DNA of 64,000 nt from Silurus meridionalis (GCF_014805685.1 NC_060911.1:13631212-13695211); one strand, 5' to 3'; counted from the stretch's first letter, positions 1-12,588 are shown. Notes: generated by a model from the letters alone, not told the origin. A program made the numbers and translations.

Positions 1-111
1 CCTTAGCATGAAGAACAGTTTTACACATGCTCAGCATATGGACAGTTTTGCCAAAGATGTTCACTAGATATTTATTTTCACAAACCAGTTCATCCCAGAG
101 AAGTTCAATAG

Positions 112-197
112 GATTTGGGTGCGGTGACTGGGCAGTTCCATCCATGCATAGGCAGTTCCATCCATGGATGGAACTGCCCAGTCACCGCACCTAAATC
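112..197. repeat. Inverted repeat (hairpin) with 35-bp arms
   Basis: Arms 112-146 and 163-197 are complementary except for one base, with a 16-base spacer. The right arm runs straight into a GATG array. Confidence 0.9.
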
Positions 198-241
198 GAT
201 GGATGGATGGATGGATGGATGGATGGATGGATGGATGGATG
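197..241. repeat. (GATG)n microsatellite
   Basis: About 11 uninterrupted GATG units. Confidence 0.95.
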
Positions 242-329
242 ACATTCCAGTTGACTTTTTGCTCTCTAAAAAAATGCTCAAAGAGCTTGGACGTTCGCTT
301 CGTAGGCTTCATCGTCTTGTCCTATGGTG

Positions 330-605
330 AAGTTTTGAAGTATGGAGTGGTAGCCATTTTGGTTCAGGATTCTTTTCACTCCATCAGAACAAGTCTCTTT
401 GAACCTGGTCCAAAACAACCCACAACTAATAAGCTTCCACCTCCATGTTAGACTGTGGGGGTGGGGAAGTGTGCAAACATCTCACCCAGTCTCCATCTTA
501 CACAAGTTCTTTTTAAAGACATGGATAAAAATGTCCAATATGGACTTCACAAAACTTTGTTAGTCATTCATTGTCCAATTACTTTTGACATGCACTGTAG
601 TAATC
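330..605. repeat. Degenerate transposon-like repeat
   Basis: The stretch from TTTTGGTTCAGGATTCTTTT to GTCCAATTACTTTTGACATG resembles the 3' half of a Tc1-derived fish repeat (a spoken-for terminus, TCCAATTACTTTTGAC, is visible), but boundaries and class are uncertain. Confidence 0.4.
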
Positions 606-639
606 CACTATATAACATCCATCTGAGCAATTTTCCACT

Positions 640-1000
640 AGATTGGAGACACTGAGTTTAATGGAGTTTTTTTAGGAACAAGGGTGGTACTCAAGTCAGG
701 TATTGATGTAGATGATATAAGAGCCCTGAGAGTGATGTTACAATTCATCCTAAAGGTGTTCTATAGGGTTGGAGCGTCATAGCAGAAGATCTTCCACTCC
801 AATCTATGGAAAGCACATCTTCATGGAGCTGGTTTTGTGCACATGGTCATGCTGGAAAAGGTTCGAGGTTGAGTGAAGGAAAATGTTCATGCTACTGTGT
901 CCAAACACATTTTATATAAGTGTGTGCCTCAGATTGTGTGGTAACAGTTTGGGGGGAAGAACCACATCTGGCTGGAAAACTCAGGGATAAGTCGTCCCAA
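640..1000 (+). mobile_element. TIR-element copy (CACTATATGGACAAAAGTATTG family), partial
   Basis: Matches the inner body of the family seen most completely at 47548-48004: CAGGTATTGATGTAGATGA, AGGGTTGGAGCGTCATAGCA, AGATCTTCCACTCCAATCTA, CATCTTCATGGAGCTGGTTT and GAACCACATCTGGCTGGAAA. Termini are lost. The family is a short non-coding Tc1-like MITE abundant in teleosts. Confidence 0.75.
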
Positions 1001-1699
1001 TTTATTATACTATATATACTGTAATTATGATTTTATTTGATCAATTGTTCGTCCAGACTCCGAAGATTAGACTAGAACACTAGAGACCGGTGCAGAGACA
1101 TGCATAAAAATCTCACTTGAGAAAAAAACCATCATTAAGGCAGCCGAGAACAAACAGGCGAAGCAAAGTGCCTCATCAGCTCCACGGAGACGGCAGACAC
1201 ATCCTCGCTTCTCCTCACATCTGTCACTTCCTGCTCACACGTCGTCAGCTTCCAGAAGGACATGTCGCTGCCACTGTGAAATATTTAATTAACCTCTCTT
1301 CTCTAATGAAAATATGAAAAAAAAAAATTCTTGATAAACCTGTTCTACTGTGAGCAAATGCTACAGTGGATGCGCCATGCTTCTCCGATGAGGCTCGCTT
1401 AAAACTTCTACCAGGTTGCGCGTTCCCCCGGTGCTCGGGTGGGACGCCTTCAAGATAAACCATATGCCGTTCAACTTTAGTCAACATTCTGATCTCGACC
1501 AACCAAGTCAAGAAGCAATTAAAAAAATGAGGAGACACGCTTATAATGTATTATTCCGAACCATTCAACTGCTCAAAAGCTCAAAAAAGCCCCCCAGCCA
1601 ACAGGGCTTCAAAATTTTACATTTAAAGGAAATTTTTACTTTAAAAATTGACATTACAGGACAATGAATTGCTTTATTTAATAACCTGGCTATGTTTGG

Positions 1700-1825
1700 A
1701 CGTGGGTGTACAGTACAGTGGGTTAAGGAGCACAAAGGTTAAGGGCCTTGCTCAAAGGCCCAGCTTGGTGATACTTGAACCCCCTGGACCTCCGAGTATC
1801 CGAGAGCATTAACCACTGATCCATT
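1700..1825 (+). repeat. Dispersed 'GGGCCTTGCTCAAGGGCCCA' repeat, copy
   Basis: AAGGGCCTTGCTCAAAGGCCC then CTTGAACC and ATTAACCACTGATCC. This family is short, non-coding and very common in teleosts; SINE or MITE class is unresolved. Ideal order: GGCATTTGGCAGACGCCCTT, GTTAAGGGCCTTGCTCAAGG, CAGTGGCAGCTT, GGGATTTGAACC, CCTTAACC. Confidence 0.65.
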
Positions 1826-1934
1826 TTTTCATAGGCATAAAAACACTAATAATTAAACCTAATTAAGTCTAATCTAATAATAGTCTAATTAGGGGCGACT
1901 TTGGTTTTAGACTCAATGGTCCTCACTGTTGATG

Positions 1935-2040
1935 CATTAGATTAAGCCACTTCTGGGCCCCTGGGCAAGGCCCTTAACCCCATATCTGCTCAGTTATATC
2001 AATGAAATTGGTTAAGAGCGTCTCCAAAATGTATATGTAA
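1935..2040 (-). repeat. Dispersed GGGCCTTGCTCAAGGGCCC-type repeat, inverted copy
   Basis: CTGGGCCCCTGGGCAAGGCC then CTTAACCCC and GAGCGTCTCCAAAATG, the family's first half on the - strand. Confidence 0.55.
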
Positions 2041-2539
2041 AATATGTATTACTTTAAAGTCTGTTTTGAGACATAGCTAAAAACATTCTACAAATTAAAT
2101 AGAATTTACATACAAGCCACAAATGACAGCCATGCGCTAGAGATCAGCAGCACTCGGTTTTAACTGGAGGGTTGTTCAGTTTGACCTCAGAGTGGAACTC
2201 TAGTTCAAACATGTTTGTACAATAAAAGGGCCCTCAAGGACTGTGTTTCAGGTGGAGATTAAGCAGAGTCCTTGACAAAATGACCCTTGAATGAATTCTG
2301 GTACGCGACGCATATAAATGAAGCCGTGGAACGGCGGCTCAAACTTCAAATCAACCGTATGGTTTATACGCCTCCCAGCTCGGCCTGGTCCAGCAAAGTG
2401 CTGAAGTAACGAACGCAAAAAAGCACATTGGTATAATAGGAGCTGCCAAATGCAAAAAATTTTTATCATCCATTTCCACATGTAGTTTTCATTTACTATT
2501 ATATTAACCTCCACCTCTTGTGCTAAGCGGATCCACCAG

Positions 2540-2772
2540 ACTTTGGACATTCGTAGAGATTCATTTAGCCAGTTAGTGACGTCAGGTACTGATGAAGGTG
2601 ATCTGAGGAGGCTTGGGGTCAGTCAGCGTTCACATTCATCCCAAAGGTGTTCGGTAGGGTTGGAAATTGCAGGAGGTCTTCTTTACTCCATCCTATGTAG
2701 AGCATAGGGGAGGAACCAAATATTGCTGGAAAAGCCTTGTGTCCCAATACTTTTGATATGTAGTGTAGGTAA
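2540..2772 (+). mobile_element. TIR-element copy, internally deleted
   Basis: GTCAGGTACTGATGAAGGTG, TTCATCCCAAAGGTGTTCGG and the terminus GTCCCAATACTTTTGATATG are present; the central part is missing. Confidence 0.75.
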
Positions 2773-2954
2773 TGTTTATAGAAGGAGTCTCCAGTGTTAG
2801 CCTTTATAAAAGTCAGAGTTTCAACTTCTTCAGAACAGAGGTGTTGTGGGTTCTCGGTAACACAACACGCTGTGTTTTTTAGGGGGCGGGGCAAAAACAG
2901 AAAGTTGTTTCAAAGCTGTTGCATTTGCTGCATGTTGGCAAACATCCTTTTAGA

Positions 2955-3090
2955 GAGCACCTTGCAATTATCTCATTTATACAACTGAGTAGTTAGAGGT
3001 TCCTCAAGGGGGCCATCTTGACAAGTTGCTGGGTTTTGAACTCACACCCTTCTGAGTAGAATTCCAACATCTTATCTACCACTTCCTGCA
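2955..3090 (+). repeat. Dispersed repeat of the same family, degenerate
   Basis: TTATCTCATTTATACAACTG, GGTTTTGAACTCACACCCTT and ATCTTATCTACCACTTCCTG. Confidence 0.5.
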
Positions 3091-3748
3091 TATTAAATGT
3101 GTCTATAAATTCTATTTAAAAAATTTGGGTCCAGAGGAATAAAACATTTGGATATTATTGTTTGGGAATTGAGCGGCAGCCAAAATAAAATCCTTCAGTG
3201 CATTTTTTTATTCTAATGGAAAGAAAGGGTTAAAAGTCAGCAGAGACATTACTGTCGCGTTCCTCAAGCGTGGAACTGTTGCGGAATAATATTTGGGTCA
3301 GCCCCGAAAAAAGAAAAGTTCAGTAAATTTTGCGAGCTGAATTTTTGAATAGCCTTTGATCGATGCTAGTAATTTTAAAGTTTGGCAACCTCTCAATCCT
3401 CCCGAGAAACTCCGAAACGAGCTCCTAGGCTGGGATCGTGAATAATTCCACTCCCACCTACAGCTCTTTTCTCTAGCAGCAAAGATTTTTTTCTTTCTTT
3501 TTTTTTGTGTGTGTATGTATGTGTGTCAAGAGACTTGAAGCAAAACATACTTTATAGAACCGTGCTCTATAAAAATCTGAAATGTAATCAGATGTAGAGC
3601 TCTTGTCTTGATCCTGGGTAAAGTCGAAGCGTTCGTGATGGAAACTATCCAGATTTTTGTTGTGCACCACACTAGAGGTGGGTAAAATAAGTCTAATATT
3701 GTTCAAGCCGATGTTTATGGTGCAGCAGGAGGTGGAACGTGAGCATTA

Positions 3749-3925
3749 TATTTACATTTGAGCTATTTGGCAGACTTCCTTTATCTAGAGCAACTTGCAG
3801 TTGTATCATTTTTACACCTGAGCAGTTGAGGGTCAAGGGCCTTGCTCAAGAGCCCAGCAATGGCGCATTCATGGAGTTCGGATTCAAACTCAAATTTTCT
3901 GATCAGGAGTCCAACATCAAAAAAT
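3749..3925 (+). repeat. Dispersed repeat of the same family
   Basis: ATTTACATTTGAGCTATTTG, ATCTAGAGCAACTTGCAGTT, AAGGGCCTTGCTCAAGAGCCC and GGATTCAAACTC in family order. Confidence 0.7.
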
Positions 3926-4583
3926 ATATTGAACCCACTCGGCATCAAATGCTGCAAAATTTGCTTGGTTGTTGCCATCAAACACCCCCGATTTGAACCG
4001 TATTCCCTGGGGAAAAAAATCTAAATCTCTCGCATACATTGAATTCAAATGAAATAGCGTATTTACAAATAGCGGTAAAGCGAGCTAAGATTAGCTTTCT
4101 GAGCACACCGTTGACTCCTGACCTCCTGCTATTCTGACACACTTATGTAAATCACCACACGATCCTGACTCATTGTGTACCATCCGCTTCAAGTATACCA
4201 AGTGTACATGCTTGAGATTTCTGACCCTAATCAAATCCATCACCACAGCAGCATGGGAATCTTTTGTTATTTTTTTTTTTTAACCTCTCAAATAAAACAC
4301 TGTTTATGACAAGGCCAGAACCTGCAGGAGGATTTCACCAGGTGAAATCGGGAACTCGTCGGCTCAGTTGGAAGCTTTCGTTCAAGGACCACTTGAGCTC
4401 TTTGTGTTCCGTGACAAAAATGCTCTCAAGACTTATTAAGGGTGCTTCATCAGGCGGGGGAAAAACGGCCATCATTTCTTCTCAGGTGCTTTTTACAAAC
4501 GGTAACCTAGGAAAAAATGGATCACCCCTTCAACAAAGGTTTGAAGGTTTTGGGGGTTTATTTGGAATGTACAAAGTTTTCAT

Positions 4584-4750
4584 TTATAGCATTTGGCTTG
4601 CACCTCTATCCAGACAGACTTACAAATTTACTTTTACCCAAGTGAGCGCTTGAAGGTTAACGACTTGCTCAGGGGCCCAGTGGCAACAGATTGGTGCTGC
4701 TGGGATTTGACCTCGTGGGTTTCCGATCCAAAGTCCAATGCCTTAACCTC
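4584..4750 (+). repeat. Dispersed repeat of the same family
   Basis: TATAGCATTTGGCTTGCACC, ACTTGCTCAGGGGCCCAGTG, GCTGGGATTTGACCTC and CCAATGCCTTAACC. Confidence 0.7.
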
Positions 4751-4984
4751 AATATGCCTCAATATTATTTTAGTAATTTTACTTCAGAGCACTGGTCACC
4801 ATTGTGTTGGTCGCAATCTAAAGGTCAATCCTGCAAGCATTAATTGTCAATGTACTGGTTAAACAGGAAACTTTGTTTGATTTGGTCATAATAAACCAGC
4901 ACCTCAGGGCCATGTGTTCTAGCGAAAAACTTGGAAAATTAAAGGGTTTGACAGACAAAATGGATCTAAAAATTGAAGTTGGTC

Positions 4985-5108
4985 ACAAGTTCAAATGCCA
5001 GCACCACCAAGATGCCGCTGCTGGGCCCTTGAGCAAGGCCCTTAACCCTCAACTGCACAGATGTAAGTCCTGTTTTGGATAAAGGTGTCTTCCAAATGCC
5101 ATAAATAT
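4985..5108 (-). repeat. Dispersed repeat of the same family, inverted
   Basis: GGGCCCTTGAGCAAGGCCCT then GATAAAGGTGTCTTCCAAATGCC on the - strand. Confidence 0.7.
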
Positions 5109-5294
5109 AAAAATATAAGTTAACATTACCATTACCATTTAATACCATTCAGGGATAGGGTATCAGAACTTACCAAGTCTTGCGATTCTTATTCTGTTTG
5201 GGATAATAGTTTTTATGTTTTTTTAGAATTTATATGCGTCTGTCCGTTGCTGTTTCCCTTTTTTTATTTTGCCCTACATTGTGGATTTGTCTGT

Positions 5295-5560
5295 CAGTCG
5301 TTTGATAAATACCGGTGCAGCCATTCCTGCCTACTCTCCCAGACACACTATCCAGGGAATACAAGGGTACAAGGCAGGAGTACACTCTGGATAGGAGGCT
5401 AGTCCAGCACAGGGCATCATTTAAAATTGCCAGTCCACCTACTGGCATGTTTTTGGGTGCTGGAGGAAATGTGGACATGGGGAGAACATGCCAAACCCCT
5501 CAAAGGCAAGAAATCAAGGTCGCATTCGAACCAGTCATCCTTGAAGTGTGTGGCTACAAT
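5295..5560 (+). repeat. Dispersed fish repeat (LINE/SINE-type tail, unclassified)
   Basis: Diverged copy of a well-known fish repeat: CAAGGCAGGAGTACACTCTG, GCTAGTCCAGCACAGGGCA, CCACCTACTGGCATGTTTTT and TGGGGAGAACATGCCAAACC. Any open frames here are incidental. Confidence 0.6.
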
Positions 5561-5844
5561 AGACAACAGCTTCTCTCTGTTACACATCCTCAGTGTCAGA
5601 ATAGAACAACTACAAAATCCTAGCTGGTTTCAGCCAACTAACTAACCTAGATTTCTATAATTAGTATAACTGTGATAATAATGAGGCCATTTGACCTGGC
5701 AAACTAAATACATTTGATTTAAAACAAAGGTCCACAGGCATTTCCTTTTATAAAGACTCTTAGATACTTTGCAACCCACTTCTATGGTAGCCTGTTTCCG
5801 CCACTTAAAGATTTTTCACCAAATTGCAATTTTTTTTTTTTTTG

Positions 5845-6170
5845 GGAATTCCGACCTTATTTCTGACAATTCTGCCTTTTTTCTTTAAATTTCAATTTCA
5901 TGATCCTTGCAATACTGACATTTTGTTTCAGTATAAAAAAACGACAGTTATTTTCTCTTACATTATTTCTTGCAATTCTGACTTTTCTTTCTCTCACCAT
6001 TCCGACTTTTTTTTCTCTCTCACAATTCTGACTTTATTCCACGCAACTCCAATTGTATTTCTCACGACACTGCCTTTAATTGGCAGAAATAGTGTCAGAA
6101 TTGCGAGAAACAAAGCTAGAAATGCCAGAAGTAAAGTCGGAATCACGAGAAATCAATTCAGAACAAGGCA
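5845..6170. repeat. Inverted minisatellite (CAATTCTGACTT units)
   Basis: Units like CAATTCTGACTTTATT run in + orientation to about 6060, then in reverse (GTCAGAATTGCGAGAAAC, GTCGGAATCACGAGAAATC) to about 6165, making a large imperfect palindrome centred near 6080. Confidence 0.75.
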
Positions 6171-7839
6171 AATTATTCCCTCACTTGGTCAATCTGGGTA
6201 TTTTCGTGCATGACCCCTTGGCAGAGAGTATCCTATTCACAAAGAATTTCTTTTTTAAAAAGCTCATCCTATTACAAAGGTCCTTTGAGTTCAGGTCTTC
6301 CTGCCCTACATGAACAGTGTTAGTCTGAGGTCCTATTGTGTTTTTCTGACAGAGAGCAAAGGAAACAAGGTCACCCCTCCCCCCACTACCCCCTCCCAGA
6401 AAAAAATCAATTGGCCTTCTAAACGACTTCCAGTCATGTACGATTGCTGTGGTCTGTTTAGGTTTCGGGCTTTGCCATCTCTGAGCAATAGGGCGAAACC
6501 TTGGTCTATATAAATCACCAGCTAATTAGAAGGACTCCATGGGAACATTTCTTACTTTGGCACTCAGGAAGTTGTAAAAACTGAAGATGGATGTAAATAG
6601 ATTTACTGGTCTGCTAGCAAACGAATGATGGCTCTCATTATCACATCTGTAGACATAATGGCAACATTTTTCGAAAAAGAATCCAATGAGGATCATTTAC
6701 TGTTAATCACTTTATAATAGGTCTCGATTCCATTCCGAGTTCCTTCTCAATTTCGAAAAAGAAAATGATTCTCAGAAGTCGGTAGAATGAGTACATCTCT
6801 GAGACTGAGACTGGCGCTGACGCTGACGCCGCCAACCGGTTCTTCAGCTGTTTTTTTTTTTTTTTTTCCCATCCGCTATGAAGCTGTTTAAGTCATTTGA
6901 TATGGAGGCACAAAGGTCATGGTTAAGGTAAAGGTTAGGGCTTGGTTTCAAAGCTTTTCTTCAAGTTTGTTGTGAGCTCATTAAACCGGTGTCTGGCTAC
7001 AAAGCAAGAGATTATGGGTCAACAATAAAAAAAACAAAAAAAAAACGCACTCTCTATGTCAAGCGCTAAGATAATAATTAGCCTGGAACAGTAGGCTAAG
7101 ATAAAGTGGAATTACTGGTGTAAATGATCAGGTATTTCTTGCAGATGAGTGTAAAGCCATGGCAGAAGGACCTACTCTCAGAGACAAGGTTATCTTTAGG
7201 CCAGACTTAGTCTGCGGATGTTGTTACGCTAAGCGTTATCATGTGTTTAGCCCGTTTTTTCCGCCCGTGTTTGCTGAGGCTCTCTGAAATGAAAGCGCTC
7301 TTTATTAATATTGACCTTTTTCAGACTGGAGTGTAGAAGCCTCGCCTTGAGGGTGACTTCGTTCTACAGCCATCACAACGGGAACGTCCGGGGGCGAGCA
7401 AGGTGGCAGATTCGACCCGTGTCTTACAATATCTCTCTAATGAAGTGCAAAAACAGTCGCTTGCTAAGCTGTCTTGCTATTCATCCTATTCATCGTAAGC
7501 GCATTTGGGTTGTTTCATGTTTTTCTTTAATGCAAACGGTTTACCGCGAAGGCTAGACTTTCTTTGACCCGATCGGGATAAGAATCGTTCATGATTTCTA
7601 CATCACCGTTCCCATAATGGGCACCTTGTCCTGTTATCAGCTGTAATCCAGGAGACCAGGAAATGTTCCCCAAATTGCAGTGAGTTAGATCCCAGGCAGA
7701 AAACCATACTGGGTCTATTCAGAGAAGAAATTCTTGAAGGCAAAATTTTTACAGTTTAAGAGTTTTTATTCTTTATCACTCAGGACATCCTATGTTTTTT
7801 AGGCTTTTATTAATTATGATGAGATGAAAAGATAGATTT

Positions 7840-7883
7840 ATTATTGGTTATAAAAATGTCTGATGGACGGATGGACGGACGGG

Positions 7884-7931
<48 letters not shown>

Positions 7932-8273
7932 TAGATAGCTATATCAATGATGATATAAATATATATAGGTTTATTTATTGTTATGAAGTAAATTGGTGAG
8001 TTAAAGGATGGATGGATGGATGGATGGATGGATAGATGGATATATTTTTTTATTTTATGTTTAATTATTTTTATTTTATGGTTCTAAAATACATGGATGG
8101 AAGGATGGATGATCCATGATGGATCCACGATGGATGATGGATTATTTATTGTAATTATGTAAATTGCTGAGTGAAAGGATAGATGGATGGATGGATAGAT
8201 GGATGGATATATTAATGATTAGATAATATATAGGTTTATTTATTGTTATGATGTAAATTTGTGAGTGAAAGGA

Positions 8274-8320
<47 letters not shown>

Positions 8321-8410
8321 ATGATAGGCTTATTTATTGTAATTATGTAAATTGTGGATGGATTTATGGATGGATGGAAGAATGGATGGATTAATAAGGA
8401 GATGAATAGA
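7840..8410. repeat. Composite GACA/GATG/GGCT satellite block
   Basis: GACA array 7862-7938, GATG array 8006-8040 and GGCT array 8275-8320, separated by a repeated A/T-rich spacer (TAGGTTTATTTATTGTTATGA-type) at about 7966, 8141, 8231 and 8325. Confidence 0.85.
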
Positions 8411-8847
8411 TAGATTTAGATTTGAGTTTTTGCTTGATCACTCAGGACAAACCCCTTAAGTTTCTTGGGCATTTCCCCATTGCTTTCATTAATCCCTCTT
8501 CATCCTCCTCTCTCTAGATCTTCCTTGCACTCTTTATTCCCCTCCATTTCGGCTGGCCAGCTTGATGACTTATTGACTAGAGGTGTTTGATGAAGCTCGG
8601 CAGCCGAATGCCACTTGATAGAGTTTCGGAATGGTTGAAACCATTTCAGGCCAGCTTCACAGATAATTATACTTTTCTGGTGGCAGATTTGATTTCTCTG
8701 AGCATGAAGGTATTCCTCCGACATTGTGATGGGAAAACATTACGGAAATTAGGAAAAAATGGGGACAAATCAACTTACTGTACAGTCTGGCCTTGATCTG
8801 GAGATGGTTAACTCTTCTTGAATTGTTTTTAACCACATGTAGATTGG

Positions 8848-9238
8848 ACCCCATTCAGTCCCCAGCTTGCTCGTATAATAACATTCACTCTTCAGGAAGA
8901 TGTTCCACTGGATTTTTGGAGTGTTCTTATAGAGATTTGTGAGAGATCCATTCATCCACAGGGATGTTAGTCAAGTCCGTTGGACGTGAGAAGAGCAGGC
9001 CTGGTGCTGTTTCAATTCCTCAGTCGAACAGGGTTGAGGCTCTACAGCAGGAGCTCTTCCTCTCCAACTTATAGAAAGCATATATTCATCTTCATGCAGC
9101 TGGCTTTGTGAGTCATCCTGGAGCTGGTTTCATGCTCTCGCCTCCAAAGTCTTCCTGTGTGCCTTCAAGAGTTTGCAGAAGAGCAATTAAGGTCTGGAAA
9201 AGCTTGTGTCCAAATACTTCTGGCAACGACATGTAGAG
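8848..9238 (+). mobile_element. TIR-element copy
   Basis: AGGAAGATGTTCCACTGGAT, GCTCTACAGCAGGAGCTCTT, CTTATAGAAAGCATATATTC and the end GTGTCCAAATACTTCTGGCA follow the family order. Confidence 0.75.
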
Positions 9239-9338
9239 AGGATTTTTTTTTCCCCCTGTTCTCTAACAAAATGTATTCAGCCTCTGTAGTTAATGAGCTT
9301 GCAAAGCGATAAAAGACAAATCGGAACCTTCTTGTGCT

Positions 9339-9340
<2 letters not shown>

Positions 9341-9393
<53 letters not shown>
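9341..9393. repeat. (GT)n microsatellite
   Basis: About 26 GT units. Confidence 0.95.
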
Positions 9394-9394
<1 letters not shown>

Positions 9395-9518
9395 GAGTTC
9401 AATTAAAACAGTAGTTGTTATCTACGCTGCTTAACATGTGTAAATATGCAGTACTGCTGAGATTTTTATATTCATATGTGGCCAAGCTAATGGTGGGGTT
9501 AGGCCATTAGAAGAAACA

Positions 9519-9520
<2 letters not shown>

Positions 9521-9556
<36 letters not shown>

Positions 9557-9566
9557 TGTGTGTGAG
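9521..9566. repeat. (TG)n microsatellite, imperfect
   Basis: TG run with GAG interruptions at the 3' end. Confidence 0.9.
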
Positions 9567-9984
9567 TGAGAGGGGAAGGGAGAACCAAAATTGGTATGCG
9601 CACCTGCATGCTTATTTTCTCCCCCCTAATAATTCCATTACGTCTCTAATTTCATTAATGGGGTTTTAAAAAAGCAGAGGATGTCAGGGGTAATTAAAAG
9701 ATAAGGTAAAGCACTAAAGGCACTAATTCCCTCCTCTATCAGAGGCAGCAGCAGAGACGAGGGTCTATCCGACACCAGGTACGCCCTGTTCTTACTCGTA
9801 GCGGAACGCAGAGGCTGCGTGATTGCTTTCTTTTACAAATGTAGCGACCACGTGTCCTATACGGTCTGAACACAAAAGGAAAATGTAAAAATAGTCACTT
9901 TTTTGGTGATGTCATAGCATGCTCAAGGTGACCGTGTTTTACTACACATCAAAGATTTTAAAAATTAATACATTTGGATGGATG

Positions 9985-9986
9985 GA

Positions 9987-10040
<54 letters not shown>
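9985..10040. repeat. (AAAT)n microsatellite
   Basis: About 14 AAAT units preceded by GGATGGATGGAT. Confidence 0.95.
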
Positions 10041-10041
<1 letters not shown>

Positions 10042-10314
10042 CAGATCGGCAAAGAAATTTTAGTGATGGTATGAGGAGGAAACCTTTCCAGGAACCCATC
10101 CTCCTGGTGACACTGACTGTCCATTCATTACAGTTCCTACATTGTTGAGGTTATCCATCCTGAGCGAAGGTGTCAGGAGAAATCAGGCAGGTCCAGACAG
10201 AAGAAAGGGGCAGGATAACTGGTAGTTCACGAGCATGTTTAGCGTGACAGAGAGCGAGAGAAGAATGAGGAGAGAAAGGAGTATTAACTGCCCTTAATTC
10301 TGATTCTTGAGTGG

Positions 10315-10450
10315 ATGAATGGATGGATGGATAGATTTATTTAGGGTTATAAAGAAAAATGGATGGATTGAAGATGAGAATAATAGGTGGACAGAAGAAT
10401 TTATTATGAGATAGACAGATTTATTAATGATTATAAAATAAATTAGTGAG

Positions 10451-10546
<96 letters not shown>

Positions 10547-11475
10547 CACTGGTTTATTTCTGGTTTGGATACAGATGGATGGATGGATGGATGGATGGAT
10601 GGATGGATTTACTTGTAGAAAATATATGTAGAAAAATGGATGGATTGAAGATGGATAGGTGGACAGAAGAATTTATTATGAGAGACAGATTTATTAATGA
10701 TAATAAAATAAATTAGTGAGTGGCTGGATGGATGGATGGATGGATGGATGGATGGATGGATAGATGGATGGATGGATTCATGGTGAGATAAACACTGGTT
10801 AAATTTCTGGTTATTAAATAAATGGGTAAGTGGGCAGATGGATGGATGGATGGATGGAATCATGATGAGATGAAACCATTGGTTTATTTCTGGTTTGGAT
10901 ACAGATGGATGGATGGATGGATGGATGGATGGATGGATGGATGGATGGATTTATTTAGGGTTATAAAGAAAAATAGATGGATTGAAGATGAGAAAAATAG
11001 GTGGACAGAAGAATGTATTATGAGATAGACAGAGTTATTAATGACTATAAAATAAATGAGTGAGTGAATGGATGGATGGATGGATACATGATGAGATGAA
11101 TGCATTGGTTTATTTCTGGTTTGGATACAGATGGATGGATGGATGATGGATGGATTTATTTCTGGTTATTAAATAAATGGGTGAGTGGATGGATGGATGG
11201 ACAGATAGATGAATTCATGATGAGACGAATAGAGAGATTTATTTAGGGTAATACAAATTGGTGAGTGGACTGATGAATAGATGGCTGGGTGGATGGATGA
11301 ATGAATGAGGAAATAAATAGTTTATGGGAGTAAAATAAATGGATGAATGGATGGATAGATGAATGTTTTCATGGTTAGATAAAAGAATGGCTCAGTGGGT
11401 GTATGGATATATTTATGCATGTATAAATGGATGGATGAATTATTGATGAATGAATAGACGGATGGAAGAGTGGAT
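10315..11475. repeat. Composite GATG/GATA satellite with higher-order unit
   Basis: GATA array 10449-10545 and several GATG arrays (for example 10573-10607, 10725-10775, 10905-10950). A 95-bp spacer containing GATGGATTGAAGATG and AGGTGGACAGAAGAAT recurs at 10355, 10631 and 10969; TGGTTTATTTCTGGTTTGGA recurs at about 10549, 10879 and 11105. Confidence 0.9.
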
Positions 11476-12540
11476 ATCGAATAAAAAAAAAAAAAAAGAC
11501 GTAGCTCATGTATCAGTGCAGGATGATGCAATGTTGTGAAATGGAATGTGATAAACATGCTGCTGGTGTCGGTTCGTCTCAGATGATCCACCGGGTTGCT
11601 GGAAGTCAAACTTACGGTTCTGCTTTCTGCTGAAGCAGGAGCAAACTTTCCTCAGCATGAAACTAGTCTTGGTGGAATTCAGAATTCAGCAGTGGGTCAG
11701 CACAAACGCACTCGGCATTCTGTTCGCCCAGTCTGGCTTCTCGTCTCGCTAGACAGAAAAAAAACAAAAAAAAAAACCCATAGAATCCCCAGTCCCCCTG
11801 ATGTGTCCCGGGGACGACACGGCACGTTGCCTCGCTCGCCGTGGCGATGAAATATAAAATACGACAGGTGCACAATGCGCATCAGCACGCATGACGCATG
11901 AACAAACAACATTACACATTAGCCGAGAACCTTCCTGCCCTCGGCGCTCGTGTAGAACCGCAGCTTCTGGTCAAAGGGCGCGTTTTACGAGTTTTTTTTC
12001 TCCTCTGTGATTCCGTCCCTTCTCCGGTTCAAAATCGACGCGGCGAAACGCTTCTCTCGATCTGATATTCAAAGCGTGCGCGGCACATCATAAAAGCCAA
12101 GTGCGTCGCTCGAGGGGAGATGCTGACAGCCTTCATGCGTCTGAAGAGCGCCGTGTTTTCCGATTCCTGCGTTTTCTACTTCGCGGCCTCTTTCCCCGGG
12201 CTAATATCCGCTGTCATGTGTACGCATGTAGCGTCAATTACTAACAGCTGCATTGCGCTGTGCGTGAACACACACGAACACACACACACACACTTAATAA
12301 TCTGGGTGAATAATCTGAATAGCATAAGTGGATAGTTGGGTTGAAGAACAGAATAGAAGTTAGAAGAATGGTATGGTAGGTGGATAAATGGGTAGATGGA
12401 TGAATAAAAGTATGGAATAGGTAATTAGGTGGAAGTTCAGAATGACACTTAGAAGAACAGCTGCATGAATTAATGGATAGATGGATGATTTGAAAAGCAT
12501 AATGTTAACAGGTGGGTTTAAGAACACTAGAGCATTATAA

Positions 12541-12588
12541 GCTCTCAGATCGGCTTCACCAGTTCATTAAACCCCATTTCACCTCGAT
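12541..12588 (+). repeat. 48-bp direct repeat, left copy
   Basis: GCTCTCAGATCGGCTTCACC and the following 28 bases match 13558-13605 with about one mismatch. Confidence 0.9.

Noticed and set aside
5824..6213. 129-codon open frame
   Set aside because: It coincides with the inverted CAATTCTGACTT minisatellite and has low-complexity Phe/Leu/Ser content.
9743..9778. Possible 36-nt microexon (CTATCAG before, GTACGC after)
   Set aside because: A 36-nt open segment with AG/GT borders is expected by chance in 64 kb, and its 12 residues match nothing I recognise in neurexin.
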